From Ralstonia pickettii (GTDB taxonomy: Bacteria; Pseudomonadota; Gammaproteobacteria; Burkholderiales; Burkholderiaceae): DNA of 64,000 bases. Shown one piece after another: positions 42,811 to 51,568 of the stretch. A model generated the notes under the pieces. The model was given only the letters and a program-made list of their open reading frames with translations. It ran no database searches and was not told the DNA's origin. The position numbers and the translations under genes were made by a program. The first letter of the stretch is position 1. Every line of letters begins with the position of its first letter. The stretch spans positions 682,001-746,000 of the forward strand of contig NZ_JFZG01000006.1 of assembly GCF_000607165.1 (NCBI RefSeq), read 5' to 3'.

Positions 42811-43587
42811 ATGGAGCAAGCGCCGGCACCTTTACCGTCAGCCTGGCGATACGCGCTCTACCTGCTGCCGCCCGAGCCCTGGTACGGACTGGGCACGCGC
42901 TGGCTCGGCCGCTGCGCCCGCACCAGCACCGCCATCTCTGCCGATGAGCGCGAGGCGTTTGTCCGCGAAGCCGGCATCGACCTCGCCACGCTCGACTGCT
43001 GGACGGAAGCGCCGCGCCAATACGGCCTGCACGCCACGTTCAAGCCGCCGTTCCGCTTGGCAAGCGATCGCACCGTTGATGAGCTGGACGCCGCGCTGCG
43101 CCGCTTCGCACAGCAACAGCAAACCTTCGCGATCGAGCCGGCCTTGCAGACGCTGCGCGGCTTTCTCGCTTGGCGGCTGCGTCATGGCGACCCAGCGCGC
43201 GACAGGCTCCACCGGTTAGCCGATGCGTGCGTCGCCGAGTTCGATGCCTTTCGCGCGCCGCCTCCGCCCACTGAACTTGCGCGCCGTCGTCGTGCGGGCC
43301 TGTCGGATGCGCAAGAGCGCCATCTGCAGCGCTGGGGCTATCCGTATGTGTTTGGTACGTTCACGTTCCACATCACGCTGACCGGCCGGCTCGACCATGC
43401 CGAACAGCTTGCGTGTTATCGCGCATTGGAAGCCACGCGCGTGGTGCTGCCACCCGCCATGCCCATCGACCACATCGCGTTGTTCTCGCAGCCCGCGCCG
43501 GAAGCGCCGTTTACGGTGGTTCGTGTGTACCGGTTTGATGGGAGCACGGAAGATTTCGACGCTGCGCAGAGCGCGCTCAGCGCTTGA
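42811..43587 (+). CDS. DUF1045 phosphonate-metabolism protein (2H phosphoesterase-like)
   Basis: A 258-residue protein of the DUF1045 family, which belongs to the 2H phosphoesterase superfamily. The two His-x-Thr motifs are visible as HATFKPPF (near residue 75) and HITLTGRL (near 190). Members sit in many phn operons and may open a cyclic ribose phosphate, as PhnP does. It directly follows phnM and overlaps the 3' end of the converging gene at 43577 by 11 bases. Confidence 0.88.
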   Translation: MEQAPAPLPSAWRYALYLLPPEPWYGLGTRWLGRCARTSTAISADEREAFVREAGIDLATLDCWTEAPRQYGLHATFKPPFRLASDRTVDELDAALRRFAQQQQTFAIEPALQTLRGFLAWRLRHGDPARDRLHRLADACVAEFDAFRAPPPPTELARRRRAGLSDAQERHLQRWGYPYVFGTFTFHITLTGRLDHAEQLACYRALEATRVVLPPAMPIDHIALFSQPAPEAPFTVVRVYRFDGSTEDFDAAQSALSA

Positions 43588-44392
43588 GTTCGACCACGTC
43601 GATCACCTCCGTCTGGCCGTGCTGCTCAACCTCCTGGCGCATCACGACGGCCGCTTCGGGGCAGTACCAATCGGTGATGTGCGCCACCGTCGGGTCGGGC
43701 TCAAGCGTTTCATTGCCCAGCCGCAGCACACCGAGGCGCGCCGTGCGCGTGTAGCGGATCGGCCGGCACTGCAACTCGCCGACCACGGTGTTCATCGGCT
43801 GCGGCGGCCCGACCTCGCGCTCCGACACCTCCACCTTGGCGCGCTCGGCCCGCATGCGCCCCACGGAGATCCCCAGACGTGGCGAGACCACATCGAAATC
43901 GAAGCTCGATTCATATGTATCGCCGGGCAGCATCTCGGCTTCGGGCGCCAAGCCAGCGCCATACAGGAACATGCCGGAAATGGCAGTGCTCACGGTGCCG
44001 ATCAGATCGGCATGTTCGCTTTGCGCAAACACGCGACCGTTGATGCTGACGATGCGCGTGACCACGCCAGCCTCGTCCACCAGCAACTGGTGCTCCTGCA
44101 CCGTCTCGATCGGCCGGCCACCCAACGCCACGAGGCCCGATTTGGCGTAGATGTGCAGACCGATTTCGCAGCCGTCCTGCATGTCGCGATTGACGTCGTG
44201 CAGGGTGAACTCGACGATCATCGGCGTCTTGCCGTTGCCGTCCAGACGCACGCGGCTGCCGTCGTGCACCCAGGGCGCGGAGCATAGCCCCGCTGCCTGC
44301 GCAGGCAACGCCAACGCCATCGCCGCCACGGCTGCGGCGGCGTTCCATAAAGAAAAACGCTGATGCATCGGGCGATGCATCAGCGTCTTCAT
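43577..44392 (-). CDS. exported protein of unknown function, 271 residues
   Basis: The protein has a signal peptide (hydrophobic AAAAVAAMALALPAQAAG, cleavage near residue 36), and the mature part starts LCSAPWVHDG. It is largely beta with paired segments such as TPMIVEFTLHDVNRDMQDG and SSFDFDVVSPRLGISVG. Three Cys remain (near GLCSAP, DGCEIG and LQCRPI). I recognise no family. Three in-frame ATGs (44392, 44380, 44368) could start it, and all lie inside or at the edge of a strong terminator hairpin belonging to the upstream gene, so expression may depend on read-through. Confidence 0.7.
   Translation of the reverse strand: MKTLMHRPMHQRFSLWNAAAAVAAMALALPAQAAGLCSAPWVHDGSRVRLDGNGKTPMIVEFTLHDVNRDMQDGCEIGLHIYAKSGLVALGGRPIETVQEHQLLVDEAGVVTRIVSINGRVFAQSEHADLIGTVSTAISGMFLYGAGLAPEAEMLPGDTYESSFDFDVVSPRLGISVGRMRAERAKVEVSEREVGPPQPMNTVVGELQCRPIRYTRTARLGVLRLGNETLEPDPTVAHITDWYCPEAAVVMRQEVEQHGQTEVIDVVELKR
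44357..44386 (-). terminator. rho-independent terminator overlapping the next gene's start
   Basis: A perfect 14-base stem, ACGCTGATGCATCG at 44357-44370 with its complement at 44373-44386, and a 2-base spacer. On the minus strand it is followed by TTTTTCTTT. It ends the KFDPY-repeat gene (stop 44412) yet covers the candidate start codons of the downstream exported-protein gene. Confidence 0.85.
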
Positions 44393-44411
44393 GAACCCGA
44401 TCGGCACGGGC

Positions 44412-44801
44412 TTACTGCTTGGGCGCGTCCTTCTTGTTGGCACCCTCGCTGTACGGGTCAAACTTGCCGCCGGCCTTGGCACCTTGGGTGTACGGGTCGA
44501 ACTTCTCGCCGGCCTTGGCGCCCTGGGTGTACGTGTCGTACTTGCCCTTCTCGACATTGGCCGGCTGGGCGCCCGGGTTGAGCGCGCTGGCGGTGCTGTC
44601 ATTCTTGTTGGCGCCCTGCGAATACGGGTCGAATTTGTCGCCGGCCTTCGCACCCTGCTGGTACGGATCGAACTTGTCGCCGACTTTTGCGCCTTGGCTA
44701 TAGGGGTCGAACTTCTTCTGGTCAGTCTGCGCGTGGGCTACGGTGCCGATGGCTGCTACGGCAGCGACTGCTGCCACGAGGGTAAGACGTTTGTACGGCA
44801 T
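44412..44801 (-). CDS. secreted KFDPY-repeat protein
   Basis: A 129-residue exported protein: a signal peptide of 24 residues (ending TVAHA) and a mature part of six copies of a roughly 13-residue unit, consensus KFDPYSQGAKAGD. The copies read KKFDPYSQGAKVGD, KFDPYQQGAKAGD, KFDPYSQGANKND, KYDTYTQGAKAGE, KFDPYTQGAKAGG and KFDPYSEGANKKD, with a short Ala/Pro spacer after the third. There is no Cys or Trp. The start is firm (AAAGGAGC before ATG), and a good promoter lies upstream. Small repeat proteins of this kind are annotated only as hypothetical as far as I know; a cell-surface or stress role is possible. Confidence 0.75.
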   Translation of the reverse strand: MPYKRLTLVAAVAAVAAIGTVAHAQTDQKKFDPYSQGAKVGDKFDPYQQGAKAGDKFDPYSQGANKNDSTASALNPGAQPANVEKGKYDTYTQGAKAGEKFDPYTQGAKAGGKFDPYSEGANKKDAPKQ

Positions 44802-44931
44802 CTGAAGCTCCTTTCCTATGGGTCGTTTGGGCTGATCAAATCAAATGGTCCAGCCTCGTTTTGAACGCATCCCGGTGTCATGCACAACTGGCACGTTGGC
44901 AACGGCGCCGGGAAACCCCTCTCCTCGTCGT

Positions 44932-44960
44932 AAGCTATGGCAAGAGCACAGGAAAGTCAA
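44932..44960 (-). promoter_or_regulatory. promoter of the KFDPY-repeat gene
   Basis: On the minus strand TTGACT (44955-44960) and TAGCTT (44932-44937) are separated by exactly 17 bases, about 130 bases before the ATG. That leaves a leader long enough for regulation. Confidence 0.55.
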
Positions 44961-45012
44961 CGCGCAGAAACTGCATATTTTTTGGGCAGTTGCCAGCTGA
45001 CGCGCAGGCCGA

Positions 45013-46197
45013 TCAGCGGCGTTCCGGCTGGCGGATCGCACGCGGGCCTAACACCGCAATCAACGCCATGGTGAGCGCCACCACCGACAGCCCCCAGCGC
45101 AGGTCGGAGCGATGGGCAATCAACCCGATGATGACCGGGCCGATCAGCAAGCCCACGTAGGCAAAGCGCGCCACGGCAGCAATGCCTTCGGCGGCCGGCA
45201 CGCCCGGCAGGCGCGACGCGGTGATGAAGAAGATCGGCACCATGTTGGCGGCGCCCACGCCCATCAGCGCAAAACCTGTCAGGACAGCAATCGGCGCGGG
45301 CCACAACAGAGCAAGCAGGATTCCGCCCGTTGCCAGCACGCCACTGCCGCAAAGCACACGCATGTTGCCCCAGCGCCCGCGTGCGAAATCGCCGCCAAAA
45401 CGCGCCAGTGCCATGCCGCCCGAAAACGCCGCATAACCCGCGCTGGCAATGGCCTCGGGCGATTGCGCGATCTCGCGCATATACACGGTCGTCCAGTCGT
45501 ACATCGCGCCTTCGCCTACCAGCCCCAGGAAGGCCAGCACGCCGAGCAAGAACAGCGTGCGGCCCGTGGTCGGATGTGCGGATTCGCCTTCTGCATGCAC
45601 GTGGTCAGGCAGCATGAAAGGGCCCGCACACAGCGCAGCCGCCATGGTGACGAGCGCCATGCCGCCGCAGTGCACCGCCGGCGGAACGCCCAGTTCCAGC
45701 AGCACGCCGCCCACCGCCGCCCCCACCATGCCGCCCAGGCTGAACATGCCGTGCAGCGACGAGATGATCGGCTTGTGGTGATTGGCCTCCACTGTGGTGG
45801 CCTGCGCATTGATGGCCACGTCGAAACCCGCGTTGGTGATGCCGAACAGCAGCAGCACCGCCAGCAGCGCGGGGTAGCTCGGCATCAGCATGAGGAGCGC
45901 CGTCGTGGCACCAAAGGCAACGCCGCCCTGCACGCTCGCGCGCCGTGTGCCGACGCGTGCCGCCCACTTGCCCGCAAACTTCATCGCGACGATGGCGCCG
46001 GCGGCCACCATGAACATCGCCAGCGACAGCGATGCCTCGGACAATCCGAAACGCGCCTTCACCGTAGGAATGTGAACGCCCCACGTCGCAAACGTTGCAC
46101 CGTTGGCGAAAAAGAGGGCCATCGTCGCCGCGCGGGCCGACAGGGGAAGCCGGCGCCGCTGCAACGCGCCGGCAGATTGGACGTATTCGGAAGACAT
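45013..46197 (-). CDS. MFS transporter
   Basis: A 394-residue, 12-helix inner-membrane transporter. It opens with AATMALFFANGATFATWGVHIPTVKARFGLSEASL, a pattern of the YbjJ-like MFS group, and has the helix 4/5 segment FGITNAGFDVAINAQ and a second half from about residue 210. The substrate is unknown. It is divergent from ku (start 46354), and its 3' end lies 50 bases from the promoter of the KFDPY-repeat gene. Nothing nearby suggests a shared pathway. Confidence 0.85.
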   Translation of the reverse strand: MSSEYVQSAGALQRRRLPLSARAATMALFFANGATFATWGVHIPTVKARFGLSEASLSLAMFMVAAGAIVAMKFAGKWAARVGTRRASVQGGVAFGATTALLMLMPSYPALLAVLLLFGITNAGFDVAINAQATTVEANHHKPIISSLHGMFSLGGMVGAAVGGVLLELGVPPAVHCGGMALVTMAAALCAGPFMLPDHVHAEGESAHPTTGRTLFLLGVLAFLGLVGEGAMYDWTTVYMREIAQSPEAIASAGYAAFSGGMALARFGGDFARGRWGNMRVLCGSGVLATGGILLALLWPAPIAVLTGFALMGVGAANMVPIFFITASRLPGVPAAEGIAAVARFAYVGLLIGPVIIGLIAHRSDLRWGLSVVALTMALIAVLGPRAIRQPERR

Positions 46198-46353
46198 GAA
46201 GGACTGCTGAGAAAAACGCGCGGCGCAAACGTGCCGCGCCGCAAAGGCACCATGCTACCGCGCCCGGCTGATGAGCGTATGACGCCGCCCCGCGCCAGGC
46301 AGGTATGCGGCTTGCGTCACCACGCTCGAATCCACCGCATCGGGAGACCCGCC

Positions 46354-47268
46354 ATGCCCCGCGTGATCTGGAAAGGCGCCGTCAGCTTCGGCCTTGTCCA
46401 CATCCCCGTTGCGCTGTATCCAGCCACCCGCAGCGACGATCTCGATTTCGACTGGCTCGACCGTCGCACGATGGACCGCGTCGGCTACAAGCGCATCAAC
46501 AAAACCACCGGCAAAGAGGTGCCGCGCGAGCAGATCGTGCGCGGCTACGCTTACGAGAAAGACCGCTACGTGATCCTGACCGACGAGGACATCCGCGCGG
46601 CCAACCCGGTCTCGACGCAAACGGTGGATCTGCTGACCTTCGTCGATGCGGCTGAGATTCCGTTTCTTTATCTCGATACGCCCTACTTTCTCGCGCCCGA
46701 CCGGCGTGGCGAAAAGGTCTACGCGCTGCTGCGCGAAGCGTTGACGCGCTCGCAAAAGATCGGCGTCGCCAACGTGGTGCTGCACACCAAGCAGCATCTG
46801 GCTGCGCTGATTCCGATGGGGCCGGTGCTTGTGCTGCATACGCTGCGCTGGCCCAACGAGGTGCGCGACTGGTCCGAGCTCGACGTGCCGGAAGAAGGTG
46901 CCAAGGCTGCCAAGCTCACGGCCAAGGAGATCGACATGGCTGAAAAGCTGATCGACGACATGAGCGGCACGTGGGACCCTGCCGAATACCACGACACCTT
47001 CCGCGACGACATCCTTGCGCTGGTCGATCGCAAAGTGCGCGCAGGCCGCACGGAATCCGTCGAGCCGATGGAAGCCGAGCACGCCGCACCGCGTACCGGC
47101 AACGTGATCGACCTGACCGACCTGCTTCGCCAGAGCCTTGCCAAGCGCGGCAAGGGCAAAGGTGCGTCAAATGACGAGGCGGAAGACGAACCTGCCCCGC
47201 GCAAGCGTGCGCCACGCAAGGCCACTGCCAAAACAGCGCGCAAGCCGGCCGCGCGCAAGCGCGCATAA
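46354..47268 (+). CDS. ku: Ku homodimer DNA-end-binding protein of bacterial NHEJ
   Basis: Binds broken DNA ends as a ring-shaped homodimer and recruits LigD. The 304-residue protein has the Ku core at about 5-255, starting MPRVIWKGAVSFGLVHIPVA and containing RVGYKRINKTTGKEV and the MAEKLIDDMSG helix. A long Lys/Arg/Ala-rich tail (APRKRAPRKATAKTARKP) follows, which in other bacteria helps Ku bind and slide on DNA. The ATG at 46354 follows CGGGAGACCC. ligD starts 18 bases after the stop, giving a two-gene repair operon. Confidence 0.96.
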   Translation: MPRVIWKGAVSFGLVHIPVALYPATRSDDLDFDWLDRRTMDRVGYKRINKTTGKEVPREQIVRGYAYEKDRYVILTDEDIRAANPVSTQTVDLLTFVDAAEIPFLYLDTPYFLAPDRRGEKVYALLREALTRSQKIGVANVVLHTKQHLAALIPMGPVLVLHTLRWPNEVRDWSELDVPEEGAKAAKLTAKEIDMAEKLIDDMSGTWDPAEYHDTFRDDILALVDRKVRAGRTESVEPMEAEHAAPRTGNVIDLTDLLRQSLAKRGKGKGASNDEAEDEPAPRKRAPRKATAKTARKPAARKRA

Positions 47269-47286
47269 CACGACGGAGCCGACGCC

Positions 47287-49890
47287 ATGCCACGCCATCT
47301 CGCCGACTACCACCGCAAGCGCGATTTCACGAAGACGCAGGAACCCGCGGGCGCACGCCGCAAAGCCGACGAGCGACATGACGATGGCGCCCTGCACTTC
47401 GTGATCCAGAAGCACGACGCCACGCGGCTGCACTACGACTTCCGGCTCGAACTCGACGGCACGCTCAAGAGTTGGGCCGTCCCGAAAGGCCCCAGCCTCG
47501 ACCCCGCCGACAAGCGCCTCGCCGTGCATGTTGAAGACCATCCGCTGGACTACGCCGATTTCGAAGGCCACATCCCCGAAGGCCAATACGGCGGTGGTGA
47601 CGTGATCGTGTGGGATCGTGGGACATGGCGCCCGCATGGCGATCCGCGCAAGGCGTACCGCGACGGCAAGCTCAAATTCGATCTCGACGGCGAGAAGCTC
47701 CACGGGGCGTGGGCGCTCGTGCGCACGCACTTGCACGGCACGGGCAGACATCCGAAAGAACAGTGGTTGCTGATCAAGGAACGGGACGGCCAAGTGCGCG
47801 CATCCAGCGACTACGACGTGACACAGGCCCTGCCCGCGAGCGTGATCACCGGAGAGAACGTTGGCGCAAAACCCAAGGCCAAAGGAAAGGCCAAGGCCGA
47901 TGACGGCAGGACCGAGCGTGCCGAACCGGCACAAGTGCAGCCGCCCTCCGGGGCCGTGCCCGGCACGCTGCCCAGAACGCTGGAGCCGCAACTCGCCACA
48001 CTGGTCGATGGGCCGCCCGCGCAGGGGGAGTGGGACTACGAAGTGAAGTTCGATGGCTACCGCATCCTTGCGCGCATCGACGGCAACACCGTGCGCCTGT
48101 TCAGCCGCAACGGCCGGGACTGGACAGCCAAGCTACCGCGCCAGGCGCGCACGCTGCATGCGCTGGGCCTGCGTGAGGCGTGGCTCGACGGCGAAGTCGT
48201 GGTGATGGGCGAACGCGGCGTGCCCGACTTCCAGGCGCTGCAGAACGCCTTCGAAACCGCGCATGCCGAACGCATTGCCTACTACCTGTTCGACATCCCG
48301 TTCTGCAACGGCATGGACTTGCGCGGCGTACCGTTACGCGAGCGGCGGGCGCTGCTGCAACGCATTCTTGATGCGGCCCCGGGCGACCTGGACCGCGATG
48401 CGGTGCTGTTCTCAGGCACATTCAACGCGGCACCCGAAGACTTGCTGTCGTCGGCGTGCAGCATGTCGCTCGAAGGTGTGATCGGCAAGCGCGCCGATGC
48501 GCCGTACTGGGCCGGCCGCGGCCCCGCATGGATCAAGCTCAAATGCGGGCAACGGCAGGAATTCGTGATCGGCGGCTACAGCGCCCCGAAGGGCAGCCGC
48601 AGCGGCTTTGGCGCCCTGCTGCTCGGTGTGTATGACGACGCGGGCAGGCTGCGCTATGCAGGCCGCGTCGGCACCGGCTTCAACGAGACGAGTCTGCACG
48701 CTTTGCATCACGAGCTGACCGGTCTGACCCTCGACACGCCGCCCTTCGCCGACCCGCCCACCGGCAGCGATGCGCGCGACGTCCGATGGGTCAAGCCCGA
48801 GCGCGTGGCGGAAATCGCCTTTGCCGAATGGACGCGCAAAGGCATCGTGCGGCAGGCGGTGTTTCAAGGTTTGCGCGACGACAAACCCGCCCGCAACATC
48901 GTGCGTGAAGAAGCCAAACCGCCCAGTGCCGCCGCCCGCAAGGAGACCCGTGCCGTGAATGCCCCTGAACGCAAGGTGCGCCCCGGTGCCGAACGCATCG
49001 CGGGTGTGGATGTCACGCATCCGGACCGCGTCATCGAAAAAGCCAGCGGCACCACCAAGGCTGACCTGGCGCGCTATTACGCAGGCGTGGCCGAATGGAT
49101 GCTGCCGCATCTGCGTAACCGGCCGACGTCGCTCGTACGAGCGCCCGATGGCATCGACGGCGAGCGCTTCTTCCAGAAGCATTCCGCCGCACTCAAGCTG
49201 CAGGGCATCACGCAGTTGGACCCTTCGCTTGACCCGGGGCATCCGTCGCTGCTGGCGATCAACTCGGCTGAAGCCCTGGTCGGTGCGGTGCAGATGGGCA
49301 CGGTGGAATTCCACACGTGGAATGCACTGGCCGACCGCATCGAACAGCCCGACCGCATCGTCTTCGACATCGATCCCGACCCGGCACTGCCATTCGCGCG
49401 CGTGATCGAGGGCACGCAGCTCACGCTCGCGCTGCTCGATGAACTCGGCCTGAAGGCGTTCCTGAAAACCAGCGGCGGCCATGGCATGCACGTGGTGGTG
49501 CCGCTCACGCGCCGTGAGGCGGCCGGCTGGGACACGCTCAAAGCCTTCGCGCAAGCCGTGGTGCAGCACATGGCGGCGACTTTTCCTGACCGGTTTGTCG
49601 CCAAGATGGGCCCGCAGAACCGGGTGGGGAAGATCTTCATCGACTATCTGCGCAACAACCGCGGCGCGAGCACGGTGGCCGCGTATTCGGTGCGCGCGCG
49701 GACGGGGCTGCCGGTGTCGGTGCCGATCCGCCATGAAGAGCTGGAGGGACTGCAGGCGTCTGCACAATGGACGCTGCGCACGCTGCCGGAGCGGCTGGCC
49801 CAGCTCAAGGACGACCCGTGGGCGGACTACGCCGGCACGCGCCAATCGGTCACGGCCGACATGCGCAAGCGCATCGGCGCCAATGACTGA
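47287..49890 (+). CDS. ligD: ATP-dependent DNA ligase LigD (phosphoesterase-ligase-polymerase)
   Basis: The multifunctional NHEJ enzyme, 867 residues, in the Pseudomonas-type order. The 3'-phosphoesterase spans about 10-180 (HFVIQKHDATRLHYDFRLE and EGQYGGGDVIVWD). The ATP-dependent ligase spans about 225-540, with nucleophile Lys254 in YEVKFDGYR and GVIGKRADAPYW later. The primase-polymerase spans about 570-860 (VDVTHPDRVIEKASG, catalytic DID near 695 in VFDIDPDPALPF). The linkers are Lys- and Ala-rich. It trims, fills and seals ends held by Ku and is mainly useful in non-dividing or desiccated cells. No frameshift is apparent. Confidence 0.96.
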   Translation: MPRHLADYHRKRDFTKTQEPAGARRKADERHDDGALHFVIQKHDATRLHYDFRLELDGTLKSWAVPKGPSLDPADKRLAVHVEDHPLDYADFEGHIPEGQYGGGDVIVWDRGTWRPHGDPRKAYRDGKLKFDLDGEKLHGAWALVRTHLHGTGRHPKEQWLLIKERDGQVRASSDYDVTQALPASVITGENVGAKPKAKGKAKADDGRTERAEPAQVQPPSGAVPGTLPRTLEPQLATLVDGPPAQGEWDYEVKFDGYRILARIDGNTVRLFSRNGRDWTAKLPRQARTLHALGLREAWLDGEVVVMGERGVPDFQALQNAFETAHAERIAYYLFDIPFCNGMDLRGVPLRERRALLQRILDAAPGDLDRDAVLFSGTFNAAPEDLLSSACSMSLEGVIGKRADAPYWAGRGPAWIKLKCGQRQEFVIGGYSAPKGSRSGFGALLLGVYDDAGRLRYAGRVGTGFNETSLHALHHELTGLTLDTPPFADPPTGSDARDVRWVKPERVAEIAFAEWTRKGIVRQAVFQGLRDDKPARNIVREEAKPPSAAARKETRAVNAPERKVRPGAERIAGVDVTHPDRVIEKASGTTKADLARYYAGVAEWMLPHLRNRPTSLVRAPDGIDGERFFQKHSAALKLQGITQLDPSLDPGHPSLLAINSAEALVGAVQMGTVEFHTWNALADRIEQPDRIVFDIDPDPALPFARVIEGTQLTLALLDELGLKAFLKTSGGHGMHVVVPLTRREAAGWDTLKAFAQAVVQHMAATFPDRFVAKMGPQNRVGKIFIDYLRNNRGASTVAAYSVRARTGLPVSVPIRHEELEGLQASAQWTLRTLPERLAQLKDDPWADYAGTRQSVTADMRKRIGAND

Positions 49891-50029
49891 ACCATCACAC
49901 GCTGGCGATTCTTAAAGAATTGGGCGGTGAACGCCCTATTGCTTGTCGGCCGAAGTGCGGGGCCACTGCGTTAACATGCCTGCGTCTGCACTTGGCGCAC
50001 TTGTCTGCGCTCCACTCTGCCCCCCGCCG

Positions 50030-51568
50030 ATGGCCCGAATTCGTCCGACCCGTTTGCTGAATCTGTCGCGCAGTGCGCTCGCCTGCGCCGCGCTTTTGAC
50101 CATTGCGGCCTCGCCGCTGGCCCACGCCAAGAAGGCCAAGGCCCACGCCGCACCGCACGCCACCGCCGCGCAAGCTCGCCAGGCCGCGCACAACCCCGCC
50201 GGATTGCCTGCCAACGTGGCGCTGGCCTTTGCGCGCGCGCATATCCCGCTGGATGCGGTGAGCGTGTTCGTGATCCGCACCGGCACCGCCACGCCCATCC
50301 TGCAATGGAATGCCGACACCGGAATGAACCCGGCGTCGACCATGAAGCTGCTGACAACCTTCGCAGGGCTGGACCTGCTGGGCCCGGACTTTCGCTGGAA
50401 GACCACGGCCTATGCCGACAAACAGCCCGTCAACGGCACGCTCGACGGCAACCTGTACCTGCGCGGCCAGGGCGATCCGAAGTTGATTCCCGAAGAACTC
50501 GTCAAGCTGGTGACCGACGTGCGCCGCGCCGGCGTGGATGAACTGGCCGGCAATATCGTGCTCGATCGCACCTACTTCGAGGGCGGCCTGTCGGAAGCAC
50601 CGCCGCTGGACGGCGACAGCGCGCGTGCCTACAACGTCGCGCCCGACGCCCTGCTGTATTCATTTAAGACGCTCACGTTCACGCTGTCGCCAGATGCCGG
50701 TAACGGCGCGGTCAACATTGATGTATCGCCGCCGCTGGCCCAATTGCAGATCGACAACCAGTTGCGCACCACGCGCGGCGGCTGCGGCGACTGGAAGACA
50801 ACCTCCGGCGCCAACATCTCCACGCAAACCGACGGTCATGTGCTTGCCAGCTTCGACGGCCGCTATGCCGCCGCGTGCGGCGAACGCGTTTTCAATATCG
50901 CCGCGCTCACGCATGCCGACTTCATCTGGGGCGGCTTCCTGGCGCTGTGGCAGCAAGCCGGCGGCACGACCCGCTTTACGCCGGGCCTGCGCGAGGGCAA
51001 GGTGCCACGCCAGGCCATTCTGCTGGCCACGCACTACGGCCCGCCGCTGTCGGAGGTTGTGCACGACATCGACAAGTATTCGAACAACGTGATGGCGCGC
51101 CAGCTCTTCCTGACAATCGGCGCGGAAATCGGCCGCAAGCCCGCATCGGTGCGGCAATCGACCGAGGTCATCAACCGCTGGCTGGCCAAGCAGAACCTGA
51201 CGATGCCGGAGCTGGTGCTGGAGAACGGCTCGGGCCTGTCGCGCATCGAGCGCATCAGCGCACGCAACATGGGGCGCTTGCTGCAGCAGGCCGATGCCAA
51301 CCCGAACGGCGGCGTGCTGCGCGATGCGCTGCCCGTCGTCGGCGTGGACGGCACGATGCGCAACCGCCTGACACGGGCTGGGGTGGCGGGCAATGCCGAG
51401 ATCAAGACCGGCACGCTCAACGACGTGCGCGCCATCGCGGGCTACGTGGAAGGAGAAAACGGCGAGCGCTTCGTGGTGGTCAGCATGATCAACCACCCGA
51501 ACGCCAGCGGCGGCCAGGCTGCACACGACGCACTGCTGCAATGGATTTACCAGGGCGCGCCGCGATGA
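50030..51568 (+). CDS. dacB: D-alanyl-D-alanine carboxypeptidase/endopeptidase, PBP4 family
   Basis: A periplasmic penicillin-binding protein of class C that trims and cuts peptidoglycan peptides. The 512-residue protein has a signal peptide (cleavage near AHAKK, residue 26) and the three active-site motifs STMK (Ser103-Lys106), SNN (351-353) and KTG (459-461). The insert between the first and second motifs has the length of the PBP4 family. The ATG at 50030 is chosen because it begins the Arg-rich n-region directly. Its stop overlaps the start of mobB by four bases; that pairing is probably positional rather than functional. Confidence 0.94.
   Translation: MARIRPTRLLNLSRSALACAALLTIAASPLAHAKKAKAHAAPHATAAQARQAAHNPAGLPANVALAFARAHIPLDAVSVFVIRTGTATPILQWNADTGMNPASTMKLLTTFAGLDLLGPDFRWKTTAYADKQPVNGTLDGNLYLRGQGDPKLIPEELVKLVTDVRRAGVDELAGNIVLDRTYFEGGLSEAPPLDGDSARAYNVAPDALLYSFKTLTFTLSPDAGNGAVNIDVSPPLAQLQIDNQLRTTRGGCGDWKTTSGANISTQTDGHVLASFDGRYAAACGERVFNIAALTHADFIWGGFLALWQQAGGTTRFTPGLREGKVPRQAILLATHYGPPLSEVVHDIDKYSNNVMARQLFLTIGAEIGRKPASVRQSTEVINRWLAKQNLTMPELVLENGSGLSRIERISARNMGRLLQQADANPNGGVLRDALPVVGVDGTMRNRLTRAGVAGNAEIKTGTLNDVRAIAGYVEGENGERFVVVSMINHPNASGGQAAHDALLQWIYQGAPR

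Noticed and set aside
44393-44653. N-terminal extension of the exported-protein gene at 43577-44392 rich in Thr, Arg and Pro
   Set aside because: It overlaps the KFDPY-repeat gene in another frame and would put the signal peptide in the middle of the protein.
44412-44801. Repeated DNA that might be read as a CRISPR-like array
   Set aside because: The repeats are coding, degenerate at DNA level and contiguous without spacers; no cas genes are nearby.
45112-46353. Open frame upstream of and continuous with ku on the plus strand
   Set aside because: It is antisense to the MFS gene; the conserved Ku N-terminus and a ribosome-binding site occur at 46354.
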